Assembly (NCBI RefSeq): GCF_008642235.1 | Contig: NZ_SJEV01000001.1 | Coordinates: forward strand, 1,426,001-1,490,000 | Length of the DNA stretch: 64,000 bases | DNA from: Planctomonas psychrotolerans | GTDB lineage: Bacteria > Actinomycetota > Actinomycetes > Actinomycetales > Microbacteriaceae | Direction of reading: 5' to 3' | Part shown: positions 36,024 through 44,873 of the stretch, one piece after another | Layout: each line of letters opens with the position of its first letter | Numbering within the stretch: position 1 is the first letter of the stretch | Notes under the pieces: generated by a model | The model's input: the letters and a program-made list of their open reading frames with translations, nothing else | Told to the model about the DNA's origin: nothing | Database searches by the model: none | Program-made: the position numbers and the translations under genes

Positions 36024-36812
36024 ATGACCCAGCAAGAGCGTCTCAACGTCGTGCTCGAGTTCGTGAGCGAGCGGGGGAATGTCTCCATCGCGGAACTGAG
36101 CGACGCCCTCGGCGTGTCCACCGCCACCGTTCGTCGCGACCTCAACACGCTCTCCGACCAGCGGCTGGTCACGCGCACGCACGGCGGCGCGTCGGCGCTG
36201 GGTTCGGGATACGAGCTGCCGCTGCAGTACAAGATCGCGCGTCAGGCCGAGGCGAAGGTGGCCATCGCCCGAGCGGTGGCCGAGCTGGTGTCGCCCGGGG
36301 AGTCCCTCGGTCTGAACGGGGGCACGACGACGAGCGAGGTCGCCCGCATGCTCGGCCGTAGCGAGCGCCTGCGCACGCAGGCGGACGCGCCCGGGGTCAC
36401 CATCGTCACCAACGCGCTCAACATCGCCTACGAGATGTCGGTGCGCGAGCACGTGAAAATCGTGGTCACCGGGGGAGTACCGCGCCGCCAGTCCTACGAG
36501 CTCGTCGGACCGCTCGTCGGCGCCACGCTCCGCGACTTCAGCATCGACACGGCGGTACTCGGGGTCGACGGTCTCAGTGCCGCGTTCGGCGCCACGACCC
36601 TGCACGAGGGCGAGGCGGATGCGAGTCGCGAGATCGCGGCCGTGGCGAGGCGCGTCGTCATCGCGGCGGACGCGACCAAGCTCGGCCGCAGCACCTTCGC
36701 CCGCATCTGCCCGCTCGGCCGCGTCGACATCCTGGTGACCGACCAGGATGTGACGCCGGAGTTCGCCGCCGACCTCGCCGCCGCGTCGGTGCGGCTCATC
36801 GTCGCCGACTGA
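36024..36812 (+). CDS. agaR: DeoR/GlpR family repressor (AgaR-like)
   Basis: A 262-residue regulator. The N-terminal helix-turn-helix is MTQQERLNVVLEFVSERG through ALGVSTATVRRDLNTL, with the DeoR signature. The C-terminal DeoRC domain has LGLNGGTTTSEVARML, TIVTNALNIAYEM, VTGGVPRRQSYELVG and VLGVDGLSAAFG, a sugar-phosphate-binding fold. It sits between the GalNAc catabolic operon and the transport set, so it probably controls both. Its inducer is likely a phosphorylated galactosamine, as for AgaR; that is inference. Confidence 0.88.
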   Translation: MTQQERLNVVLEFVSERGNVSIAELSDALGVSTATVRRDLNTLSDQRLVTRTHGGASALGSGYELPLQYKIARQAEAKVAIARAVAELVSPGESLGLNGGTTTSEVARMLGRSERLRTQADAPGVTIVTNALNIAYEMSVREHVKIVVTGGVPRRQSYELVGPLVGATLRDFSIDTAVLGVDGLSAAFGATTLHEGEADASREIAAVARRVVIAADATKLGRSTFARICPLGRVDILVTDQDVTPEFAADLAAASVRLIVAD

Positions 36813-36836
36813 CCGCTCCCGCGGCGTTTCCCGCCG

Positions 36837-36851
36837 GCCCGTGTTACGGGC
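36837..36851 (+). terminator. Short hairpin after agaR
   Basis: GCCCGT-GTT-ACGGGC is a perfect six-base-pair hairpin 25 bases after the agaR stop, followed by TCGTAAAAC. It could terminate agaR. The 115 bases after it, up to the Gfo/Idh/MocA gene, should hold the promoter of the transport set; no strong -35/-10 pair is seen. Confidence 0.35.
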
Positions 36852-36965
36852 TCGTAAAACAATCGCCGTGCGTCCACGTGCGCTCGATTCGACCACTTAG
36901 TGTTTGCTCATGCTCGATTCAGACCCATACGTGACAAATCCGCGCAAGTGTTGCAGGATGTCGGC

Positions 36966-38237
36966 ATGCACAACGACGTGGCGAACGCGCCCATGACCGC
37001 TCGAACCACTCCCGCGCCGAACTCCACGGCCGGGGCGACCAGGCCGGCCGTGGCCGTGGCCGTGATCGGCACGGGCGCCCGCAGCGTGATCGCCCATCAC
37101 GTGCCCGTGGCTCGGAACGGCGCAGCGGTGGTAGCCGCGGTGGACACCGGTGAGGTGGGGCGGGCACGCGCACGCGCGACGTTCCCGGACGCGGTCGTCT
37201 ATTCGTCGGTGGACGACCTCATCGCGGCGGGGAACATCGATGCCGCCGTGGTGACGACGCCCGACCACACGCACGAGGACATCGCAGTGGCGCTGCTGGA
37301 AGCGGGCATCGCGGTCTACCTCGAGAAGCCGCTCGCCATCTCGCTCGACGGCGCTGATCGCGTGCTCGCGACCGCCGCCGAAACGGGCACGCCCCTCTAC
37401 GTGGGCCACAACTTCCGGCACTCCGGCGTGGTGCGGACCATGCGAGGCATCATCGAGCGCGGCGAGATCGGCGAGGTCAAGGCCATCTGGGTGCGCCACT
37501 TCGTCGGCAACGGCGGGGACTACTACTTCAAGGACTGGCACGCCGACCGATCGAAGACCGGCACGCTGCTGCTCCAGAAGGCGAGTCACGACATCGACAT
37601 CGTGCACTACCTCGCATCCGGGTACACCCGTCGCGTGGTGGGCATGGGCGACCTCATGATCTACGGCGGCATCACCGACCGGCGCGAGCGGCCCGGCGAG
37701 ACCATGCCCGACTGGTTCTCCTACGACAACTGGCCACCCGCCGCGCAGACCGGTCTGAACCCCGTCGTCGACGTCGAGGACGTGTCGATGATGCTCATGA
37801 CGCTCGACAACGGCGTGCAGGCGAGCTACCAGCAGTGCCACTTCACGCCCGACTACTGGCGCAACTACACGGTCATCGGCTCCGAGGGGCGGCTGGAGAA
37901 CTTCGGCGACACGTCCGCGGGCGTCGTGAAGGTGTGGAACCGACGCCACGAGTGGCAGGCCGACGGCGACATCGAGTACCCCATCGAGGGAGTGACCAGC
38001 GGTCACGCCGATGCCGACCTCGCCACCATGACGGAGTTCCTCGACTCCGTGCTGGACGGCGCTCCCACCGTCGTCTCACCCGTCGCGGCCCGTGAGGCGG
38101 TGGCCGCCGGATCGCTCGCGGCGGCGTCGCTCCGGTCCGGTTCGGTGCCCCTCGACGTCCCCGACCTCCCTCAGTCCGTTCTCGACCACTTCTCCTCCGC
38201 CACCCCGACCAAGCACTCCGGAAGGACCCCCCGATGA
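36966..38237 (+). CDS. Gfo/Idh/MocA family protein (possible NAD-dependent glycosidase or sugar dehydrogenase)
   Basis: A 423-residue protein with an N-terminal NAD(P)-binding Rossmann fold (VAVAVIGTGARSVIAHH, VVTTPDHTHEDIAV, the hallmark YLEKPLAIS) and a C-terminal alpha/beta domain containing LLLQKASHDIDIVHYL, where Lys, Asp and His match the usual active-site pattern. The 30 residues before the Rossmann fold are disordered-like. Families of this fold include sugar dehydrogenases and the GH109 alpha-N-acetylgalactosaminidases, which use bound NAD. The GalNAc context makes the second possible but unproven. Its stop overlaps the next gene by four bases. Confidence 0.8.
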   Translation: MHNDVANAPMTARTTPAPNSTAGATRPAVAVAVIGTGARSVIAHHVPVARNGAAVVAAVDTGEVGRARARATFPDAVVYSSVDDLIAAGNIDAAVVTTPDHTHEDIAVALLEAGIAVYLEKPLAISLDGADRVLATAAETGTPLYVGHNFRHSGVVRTMRGIIERGEIGEVKAIWVRHFVGNGGDYYFKDWHADRSKTGTLLLQKASHDIDIVHYLASGYTRRVVGMGDLMIYGGITDRRERPGETMPDWFSYDNWPPAAQTGLNPVVDVEDVSMMLMTLDNGVQASYQQCHFTPDYWRNYTVIGSEGRLENFGDTSAGVVKVWNRRHEWQADGDIEYPIEGVTSGHADADLATMTEFLDSVLDGAPTVVSPVAAREAVAAGSLAAASLRSGSVPLDVPDLPQSVLDHFSSATPTKHSGRTPR

Positions 38238-39538
38238 GCCCCCTGTTCCCCATTCCCGCACGGCGTCGAACCGCCGCGCTCGCCGGCGCCGCCGGTCTCG
38301 TCCTCCTCGTCAGCGGCTGCAGCGGGGGCGGCGCCCCGGCCGGCTCCGGCGAGTACACCGAGCCGGAGGCCGACCTCTCCGCCGAGATCACCTACGGCGT
38401 GTGGGACCAGAACCAGGTGCCGGCGATCGAGGAGAACATCGCCGCCTTCAACGAGGAGTACCCCGACATCGACGTCACGGTGAACGTCACGCCGTACGCG
38501 GAGTACTGGACGAAGCTGCAGACCCAGGCGTCGAGCGACACCCTGCCCGACCTGTTCTGGATGAACGGTCCGAACATCGGCCTGTACGCGTCGAACGGCC
38601 AGCTCGAGCCCATCACCGGCGCCGTTGAGTCGGGTGACATCGACCTCGACAACTATCCCGACGCGCTCGTCGACCTCTACAACGTCGACGACGTGCAGTA
38701 CGGCGTGCCGAAGGACTTCGACACCATCGGCATCTGGGCGAACAAGGCGTTGTTCGAGCAGGCGGGTGTGCCGTTGCCGGAGGGGGACTGGACCTGGGAC
38801 GAGTTCCAGCAGACCGCCGCCGACATCTCCACGGCGCTCGCCGACCAGGGGATCTACGGCGGCGCCGGCGGCATGGACGGCCAGACCACCTACTACAACA
38901 CGATCTTCCAGGCCGGCGGCAGCGTCATCGACGGTGACACCTCGGGCTACGACACCCCGGGGGCCGAGGCCGGCATCCAGTTCTGGACGGATCTGATCGA
39001 GAGCGGCGGCTCGCCGTCGATCCAGCAGCTCACCGACACCACGGGCGACCAGTGGTTCACCTCGGGCAAGCTCGCCATGTACTGGGGCGGCAGCTGGTTC
39101 CGCTCGGCGATCACCGACACGGATCTCGCCGCGAACGTGACCGTGCTTCCCCTGCCCACCGGCGAGCAGCAGGCCACCGTGATCCACGGTGTCGCGAACG
39201 TCGTCCCCGCGGTCTCGGAGAACAAGCGGGCCGCCCAGGCCTTGCAGGTCTTCCTCGCGAGCCAGAAGTCGCAGCAGCAGCAGGGCGACGCCGGTGCCGT
39301 CATCCCCGCCTTCGACGGCACGCAGGATGCATTCACCCAGTCGCTTCCCGACGCGAACCTGCAGGTGTTCCTCGACGCCCTCGAGTACGCCCAGCCCCTC
39401 CCGGTGAGCAACAACTCCGCCGCCTGGAACGCCGCCGAGACGGAACTGCTCCCGCAGGCGTTCTCGGGGGAGCGCCCGGTGACCGACGTCACCGCGGAGC
39501 TCGCCGAGCAGATGAACGCGGCGCTCGCCGAGGAATAG
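38234..39538 (+). CDS. Sugar ABC transporter substrate-binding lipoprotein
   Basis: A 434-residue family-1-type extracellular binding protein. A basic signal peptide ends in the lipobox LVSGC (Cys about 29), so it is anchored to the outer face of the membrane. The mature protein has the typical EITYGVWDQNQVPAIEE start, LPDLFWMNG, and GKLAMYWGGSWFRSAI. It delivers an oligosaccharide or sugar to the two permeases encoded next. No ATPase gene is present; such importers share a common MsiK-type ATPase. The ATGA overlap ties it to the Gfo/Idh/MocA gene. Confidence 0.93.
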   Translation: MSPLFPIPARRRTAALAGAAGLVLLVSGCSGGGAPAGSGEYTEPEADLSAEITYGVWDQNQVPAIEENIAAFNEEYPDIDVTVNVTPYAEYWTKLQTQASSDTLPDLFWMNGPNIGLYASNGQLEPITGAVESGDIDLDNYPDALVDLYNVDDVQYGVPKDFDTIGIWANKALFEQAGVPLPEGDWTWDEFQQTAADISTALADQGIYGGAGGMDGQTTYYNTIFQAGGSVIDGDTSGYDTPGAEAGIQFWTDLIESGGSPSIQQLTDTTGDQWFTSGKLAMYWGGSWFRSAITDTDLAANVTVLPLPTGEQQATVIHGVANVVPAVSENKRAAQALQVFLASQKSQQQQGDAGAVIPAFDGTQDAFTQSLPDANLQVFLDALEYAQPLPVSNNSAAWNAAETELLPQAFSGERPVTDVTAELAEQMNAALAEE

Positions 39539-39541
39539 AAC

Positions 39542-40537
39542 GTGACCTCATCATCCCTCCGGCCGGGCTCGCCCGCCCCGTCCCTCCCGGGGCGGGCGGC
39601 GCGGGCCCGGCCCGGGAACCCTGCGCACGGACCGGGCGGTGCACGCTCCTCGGGTGGGGGGCGCATCGCCGGGGACGGCATCTGGCCCTGGCTCTTCATC
39701 GCCCCGCTCGTCACGGGCATCTCGGTCTTCTACTTCTGGCCGGTGCTGCAGACCGCCTTCTACTCGCTCACCGACTGGGGAGTGTTCGGCGGCTGGACCT
39801 TCGCCGGTGTGGACAACTACGTCGCCCTGTTCGCCGACCCGTCGCTCTACCTGTCGATCGGCAACACCCTCCTCTACACCGCGATCGTGCTGCTCGGCAT
39901 CCCGATCGCGGTGTACCTCGCGAGCCTCCTGAACCTGCCCGGGCTGCGCTTTGCGTCGCTGTACCGCGTGCTGTTCTTCTTGCCCTACGTCGCCATGCCC
40001 ACCGCCGTCGCCATGGTGTGGCGCGTCATCTACAACGGCGACTTCGGGCTGCTGAATCATGCGTTGGCGCTCGTCGGTATCGACGGGCCCTACTGGATCA
40101 GCACCCCGGGCGCGGCGACCGTCGCTGTGGCGATCGTCGGGCTCTGGTCCTCGCTCGGCTTCTCGTTGATCGTGCTCGCGGCCGGCCTCAAGAACATCCC
40201 GCCGGAGATGTACGAGGCGGCGGAACTCGACGGCGCCAGCCGGTGGCGTCAGTTCCGCTCCATCACGGTGCCGTTGCTCACGCCCAGCATCTTCTTCGTG
40301 ACGATCGTCACCGTGATCTCGAGCTTCCAGGTCTTCGACCTGCTGTACGCCATCCTCGGCAGCAGCAACCCCGTGCTCCCGAAGAGCATGTCGCTCGTCT
40401 ACTTCTTCTACCGCGAGGGTTTCGTGACCAACGACAAGGGATACGCCGCGGCAATCGCCATGGTCATCTTCCTCATCATCGGAATCGTGACGGCCGTGCA
40501 GTTCCGGCTGCAGAAGCGGTGGGTGCAGAGTGACTGA
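39542..40537 (+). CDS. Sugar ABC transporter permease (MalF/UgpA-like)
   Basis: A 331-residue permease with six predicted helices after a 40-residue proline/glycine-rich cytoplasmic tail. The EAA loop is visible as EAAELDGASRWRQFRSITVPLL, the contact site for the ATPase. It pairs with the next permease to form the transmembrane channel. It begins two bases after the binding-protein stop, at a GTG, and its end overlaps the next gene by eight bases. Confidence 0.93.
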   Translation: MTSSSLRPGSPAPSLPGRAARARPGNPAHGPGGARSSGGGRIAGDGIWPWLFIAPLVTGISVFYFWPVLQTAFYSLTDWGVFGGWTFAGVDNYVALFADPSLYLSIGNTLLYTAIVLLGIPIAVYLASLLNLPGLRFASLYRVLFFLPYVAMPTAVAMVWRVIYNGDFGLLNHALALVGIDGPYWISTPGAATVAVAIVGLWSSLGFSLIVLAAGLKNIPPEMYEAAELDGASRWRQFRSITVPLLTPSIFFVTIVTVISSFQVFDLLYAILGSSNPVLPKSMSLVYFFYREGFVTNDKGYAAAIAMVIFLIIGIVTAVQFRLQKRWVQSD

Positions 40538-41459
40538 CCGCACTACGTTCGTGCATACGCGAACCGCCGGCGCGGTGCCCGCGCCCGCCACGGGGGTCGG
40601 CGCACCCGCGACGACCCCGTCCCCGGCGCGGAGGCGCCGCCCCCGCCGCGGCGGATCGCACGTCGTGGCGCATCTCGTGCTCGGTGTCGGCGGCCTCATC
40701 ATGGCGTTCCCGTTCCTCTGGCAGATCATCATGTCGCTGTCCACGAACGCCGAGGTGCAGAGCGTCACACCGGTCTTCTGGCCGGCCGAACTGCAGTGGG
40801 AGAACTACGTCCGGGTGTTCCAGCGACTGCCGTTCTTCGACCAGTTGCAGACGTCGGTCGCGGTCACGGTCATCCGCACCCTCGCGCAGATCCTGTTCTG
40901 CACGCTCGCCGGCTACGCGTTCGCGCGGATGAGATTCCGCGGTCGAGGCGTGCTCCTCGCCCTCGTGCTGTCGATCCTCATGGTGCCGTCGCAGGTGTAC
41001 CTGCTGTCGCAGTACCAGTTGATCCAGGGCTTCGGTCTGCTCGACAGCCTCGGCGGCCTCGTGCTCCCCGGTCTGTTCAGCGCATTCGGTACCTTCCTCA
41101 TGCGCACCGCGTTCCTCGCGATGCCCGCCGAACTGGAGGAGGCGGCGCGCCTCGACGGCGCCAATCCCCTCCAGATCTTCTGGCGGGTGATGCTGCCGCT
41201 CGCCACTCCGACCATCAGCGTGCTCGCCATCACCACCGTGCTCTGGTCGTGGAACGAACTGCTCTGGCCGCTCGTCGTGACCACGTTCAGCGACCGCATG
41301 CCGCTGTCCGCCGGCCTGGCCACGCTGATCGGCGACCGCACCACCGACTATCCGGTCGTCATGGCGGCGAGCCTGCTCGCGATGGCGCCGGTCCTGATCA
41401 TGTTCATCCTGCTGCAGCGGCGCGTCATCGACGGGCTCGCCTCGAGCGGCCTGAAGTGA
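40530..41459 (+). CDS. Carbohydrate ABC transporter permease (MalG/UgpE-like)
   Basis: A 309-residue permease with six helices and the EAA motif EAARLDGANPLQIFWRVMLPLA. The first 40 residues are low-complexity and basic. It completes the importer with the preceding permease and the lipoprotein. GTG start inside the end of the preceding gene. The operon continues after 73 bases with the wall-anchored protein at 41533. Confidence 0.93.
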   Translation: MTDRTTFVHTRTAGAVPAPATGVGAPATTPSPARRRRPRRGGSHVVAHLVLGVGGLIMAFPFLWQIIMSLSTNAEVQSVTPVFWPAELQWENYVRVFQRLPFFDQLQTSVAVTVIRTLAQILFCTLAGYAFARMRFRGRGVLLALVLSILMVPSQVYLLSQYQLIQGFGLLDSLGGLVLPGLFSAFGTFLMRTAFLAMPAELEEAARLDGANPLQIFWRVMLPLATPTISVLAITTVLWSWNELLWPLVVTTFSDRMPLSAGLATLIGDRTTDYPVVMAASLLAMAPVLIMFILLQRRVIDGLASSGLK

Positions 41460-41532
41460 CCCGCCTCACCGCCCTCCTCCATCCTTTTTTCGCCGAACGA
41501 TCCGGCATCCGTCATTTCGACAAGGAGAACGC

Positions 41533-43254
41533 ATGAAACGCACCATCACCGGCATCGCCCTCGTGGGGGTGGCTGTGCTCGTGGCATCGACGCCCGTGAC
41601 GGCCGAGACGCTCGATACGACGACCGTTCGCTACGAGGCGAGCGACGAGAACATCGCCAACCCGCAGCGCGGGTTCTACCACCACACCGAGACCCATTAC
41701 CGGGCGGACGGATCGGGGTATGTTCCGCTCGACGGCGCTGTGCTCGCCGGATTCCGTGACGAGGGCATCACGCAGATCCTCCGGGTGTTCTACCTCGAGA
41801 AGTTCGCCGCGACGCCGGAGCTCGACCAGGGATTCCTCGAGCTCGTGCAGGCGGACTACGACACCGCGCGGAAGGCGGGGGTCTCGGTGATCACGCGCTT
41901 CGCCTACGTGCAGGGCGGCGCATGGCCGTACGAGCCGCCCTACGGCGACGCCCCCGTGGACGTGGTGCTCGCCCATGTCGCGCAGCTCGCACCGGTGCTC
42001 CGGGCGAACTCCGACGTCATCCCCGTCGTCCAGAACGGATTGATCGGGCTGTGGGGGGAGGGCTATTACACGGATCACTTCGTGGCCGACCCCGCCAACC
42101 CGGGCGTCGTCACGGAGGAGGACTGGGCGAACCGTTCAGCGGTGACCATGGCGCTGCTCGAGGCGCTTCCGGCCGACCGCTCGGTGCAGGTGCGCACGAT
42201 GCTGTCGAAGCAGAAGCTGTTCGGCGTGTCGACGGGAGCCGAGGGCGCTCTGTCCGCGGAGGACGCCTACACCGATGAGGCGATCGCCCGCGTCGGTCAC
42301 CACAACGACTGCCTGCTCGCGGCACCGGACGACTGGGGCACGTTCCTCTCCGACCCGATCGAGCTCGACCAGCAGTACCTCGAGGTCGACAGCCTCTCCG
42401 TGCCGGTCGGCGGGGAGACCTGCAATGTGAACCCGCCGCGATCCGAGTGGGCGAGTGCCTCGGCGGAACTGGCCCGATACCACTACAGCTACCTCAACCG
42501 CGACTACAACCAGGACGTGCTGAACAGCTGGGGTGAGGAAGGCCTGGCCGAGACCGCACGCCGACTCGGTTACCGCTTCGTGCTGACCGAGAGCACCGTC
42601 GTCTCGGACGGGAACGGCGCCGACGAGATCTCGGTCGACGTGCGGAACGACGGCTGGGCGGCGCCCTACACCGTGCGTCCCGCAGCGCTCGTGCTGCAGG
42701 ACGGCACCGACGCGTACGTCGTGCCGTTCGCCGAGAACGGCGACGCGCGCACCTGGCTGCCCGGCACCACCACCACGCTCACCGCGTCGCTCGACGACGT
42801 CCCGGATGGGAACTACGAGGCGTCGCTGGCCCTGCCGTCCGCCGATCTCGGCACCGCGGCCGATCCGCGCTTCGCGATTCGCACCGCGAACGTCGACACC
42901 TGGGATGCCGAGACCGGGCTGAACGACCTCGGTCAGCAGATCACGATCCGCGAGACCGCGGCCCCGACCCCCGCACCGACGGAGCCCCCCGTGCCGACGG
43001 AGCCGCCCACGGAGCCCGGCACGCCCGCCCCGAGCGACTCCCCGCGCCCCGCGCCCACGGCGCCCGCCGCATCCGGATCGGGATCGGGCACGGGCTCGAC
43101 CAGCGGCACCACGCCCGCCCGCACCGGCGCGCTCGCCGAGACGGGTGCGGACGCGTCCGCGCTGCCCCTCGGTGTTCTCGCCGGCACGGCGGTGCTGGCG
43201 GGAGCGGTGCTCCTCGGGAGCCGGGCGCTCGTCCGTCGCCGTCGCGCGAGCTGA
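41533..43254 (+). CDS. DUF4874/DUF4832 protein with cell-wall sorting signal
   Basis: A 573-residue exported protein. A signal peptide covers residues 1-24 (cut after PVTA). Residues about 30-230 match the DUF4874-like part, starting NIANPQRGFYHHTETHY, and about 250-370 the DUF4832 part with NPPRSEWASASAELARYHY and YNQDVLNSWG. A beta-rich module follows, then a proline/threonine linker, LAETG at 534-538, a hydrophobic helix and a basic tail, as for class E sortase substrates. The barrel-like first part resembles glycosidase-type folds, but no activity is known. Adjacent to the GalNAc locus; a strong AAGGAG site precedes the ATG. Confidence 0.85.
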   Translation: MKRTITGIALVGVAVLVASTPVTAETLDTTTVRYEASDENIANPQRGFYHHTETHYRADGSGYVPLDGAVLAGFRDEGITQILRVFYLEKFAATPELDQGFLELVQADYDTARKAGVSVITRFAYVQGGAWPYEPPYGDAPVDVVLAHVAQLAPVLRANSDVIPVVQNGLIGLWGEGYYTDHFVADPANPGVVTEEDWANRSAVTMALLEALPADRSVQVRTMLSKQKLFGVSTGAEGALSAEDAYTDEAIARVGHHNDCLLAAPDDWGTFLSDPIELDQQYLEVDSLSVPVGGETCNVNPPRSEWASASAELARYHYSYLNRDYNQDVLNSWGEEGLAETARRLGYRFVLTESTVVSDGNGADEISVDVRNDGWAAPYTVRPAALVLQDGTDAYVVPFAENGDARTWLPGTTTTLTASLDDVPDGNYEASLALPSADLGTAADPRFAIRTANVDTWDAETGLNDLGQQITIRETAAPTPAPTEPPVPTEPPTEPGTPAPSDSPRPAPTAPAASGSGSGTGSTSGTTPARTGALAETGADASALPLGVLAGTAVLAGAVLLGSRALVRRRRAS

Positions 43255-43279
43255 CCCTGAGGTAGCGAGCGCACCAACG

Positions 43280-43332
43280 GTGCCCGGATCGGCCCTGCTC
43301 TGCTCTGCGGAGCGGAGAGCCGATCCGGGCAC
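43280..43332. terminator. Strong 14-base-pair hairpin
   Basis: GTGCCCGGATCGGC (43280-43293) pairs perfectly with GCCGATCCGGGCAC (43319-43332). The 25-base loop can pair further (GCTCT/GAGAGC). It lies 25 bases after the wall-protein gene, so it is a likely terminator for the ABC/DUF4832 operon; no T run follows. Confidence 0.7.
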
Positions 43333-43484
43333 TTCTCGTGTGCGCCGGAGGACTCCAGGTAACGAAACGGTAACGAAGAGCGGATGACGGACCCTCCGCA
43401 TCCTCTCGGCGCACGACGCCTCGTGCTCGCTCACTAACGTCGGAACCGCTCACCGGAGCGATGGGCGACGTTCGAGGAGGCAGG

Positions 43485-44837
43485 GTGTCGACGACACAGG
43501 CGGTTATCCCCACCGGGGACCAGGTCGTACAGGATCTGCCCTGGCGCTGGCGCGTGCAGGGGTCCATCTTCCTGATCGGTGGACTGGGCTTCATGTTCGA
43601 CGCCTGGGACGTGATGCTGAACGGCTTCCTCATTCCGCTGCTCAGCGACGAGTGGTCGCTCACGCCCGGTCAGGCGGCATGGATCGGCACGTCGAACCTC
43701 ATCGGCATGGCCGTCGGCGCGTTCCTCTGGGGTGGGCTCGCCGACCGGATCGGCCGCAAGCGCGCCTTCACCTGGACGCTGCTCATGTTCTCCGTCTTCA
43801 CCGTGCTCGGTGCGGCGAGCAACGAGCTCGTGCTCTTCTGCGTGTTCCGTTTCCTCGCCGGGATCGGCCTCGGCGGCTGCATTCCGGTCGACTACGCCCT
43901 CGTCGGGGAGTTCACCCCGCGCAAGCACCGCGGTCGCGTTCTCGCGGCCATGGACGGGTGGTGGCCGATCGGCGCCACGCTGTGCGGCGTGGTGTCGACC
44001 GCGCTGCTCGTCTACGACAACTGGCGCCTGCTGATGCTGGTGATGGTGCTTCCCGCCCTCCTCGTGGTGTGGGTGCGTGCGTCGGTGCCGGAGTCGCCGC
44101 TGTTCCTCGTGCGTGCCGGACGCGTGGACGAGGCGAACCGGGTCATCCGCTGGCTCGTCGACCGCACCGGCGCCGCCGTGGAGTCCTGGCGCGACCCCGA
44201 TCCGCGACGCCTCGCCCCGCTCAGCCTCGGCAGCGTGACCGGACAACTCGCCACCCTGTGGCGCTTCTCCTGGCGCATCACCCTGACCTCGTGGCTGCTC
44301 TTCGTCAGCGTGCTGCTGCTCTACTACGCCGCGGTCACCTGGCTGCCCCGCATCCTCGTGGAGGCCGGGTACGGCAACCGCGCCGCCTTCATCCTCACCT
44401 CCGGCATGACCGCCATGGGCATCCTCGGCGTCATCGCCGCCGCCCTGCTCATCGAACGGGTCGGCCGCAAGTGGGTGCTCGGGGTGTCGGCGCCCCTCGC
44501 GGGCGTGGCGCTGGTGGTGTTCGCCATGGTGCTCGACGACCCCGTCGCCGCGCGGATCGCCATCCTGGCGTTCGGCTTCCTCATCCAGGTGTCGATCCCG
44601 GCCCTCTACACCTACGTCTCCGAGCTCTATCCCACCGAGTTGCGCGGATCGGGATTCGGCTGGGCGTCCACCGCGTCGCGCATCGCCACGGGCGTCGCCC
44701 CGCTGCTGTTCGGAGCGGTGCTCTGGCCGCTGTTCGGTCTGACCTGGACCTTCATCGCGACCGGCCTCTTCGTGCTCGTCGCCGTGCTGTGGATGGCGAA
44801 GGCGACTCCCGAAACGGCGCACTCGCGGCTGCGGTGA
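43485..44837 (+). CDS. MFS transporter, sugar/aromatic-acid:proton symporter type
   Basis: A 450-residue twelve-helix transporter. The motif after helix 2, GGLADRIGRKRAF, is the classical MFS D-R-x-G-R-R/K signature; VPESPLFLVRAGR in the central loop and YPTELRGSGFGWAS near the end are typical of the SP/AAHS families. Its substrate cannot be told. GTG 43485 is preferred because GAGGAGG stands right before it; ATG 43461 in the same frame is the alternative (458 residues). It is preceded by the strong hairpin at 43280 and so is probably its own unit. Confidence 0.85.
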   Translation: MSTTQAVIPTGDQVVQDLPWRWRVQGSIFLIGGLGFMFDAWDVMLNGFLIPLLSDEWSLTPGQAAWIGTSNLIGMAVGAFLWGGLADRIGRKRAFTWTLLMFSVFTVLGAASNELVLFCVFRFLAGIGLGGCIPVDYALVGEFTPRKHRGRVLAAMDGWWPIGATLCGVVSTALLVYDNWRLLMLVMVLPALLVVWVRASVPESPLFLVRAGRVDEANRVIRWLVDRTGAAVESWRDPDPRRLAPLSLGSVTGQLATLWRFSWRITLTSWLLFVSVLLLYYAAVTWLPRILVEAGYGNRAAFILTSGMTAMGILGVIAAALLIERVGRKWVLGVSAPLAGVALVVFAMVLDDPVAARIAILAFGFLIQVSIPALYTYVSELYPTELRGSGFGWASTASRIATGVAPLLFGAVLWPLFGLTWTFIATGLFVLVAVLWMAKATPETAHSRLR

Positions 44838-44873
44838 CCGACGCGGGACCGGGGACGCTCGTAGGGTGGCGGC

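Noticed and set aside
41484-41494. T run after the second permease gene as an intrinsic terminator
   Set aside because: No stem precedes the T run, and a strong ribosome site and the wall-protein gene follow closely, so read-through is likely.
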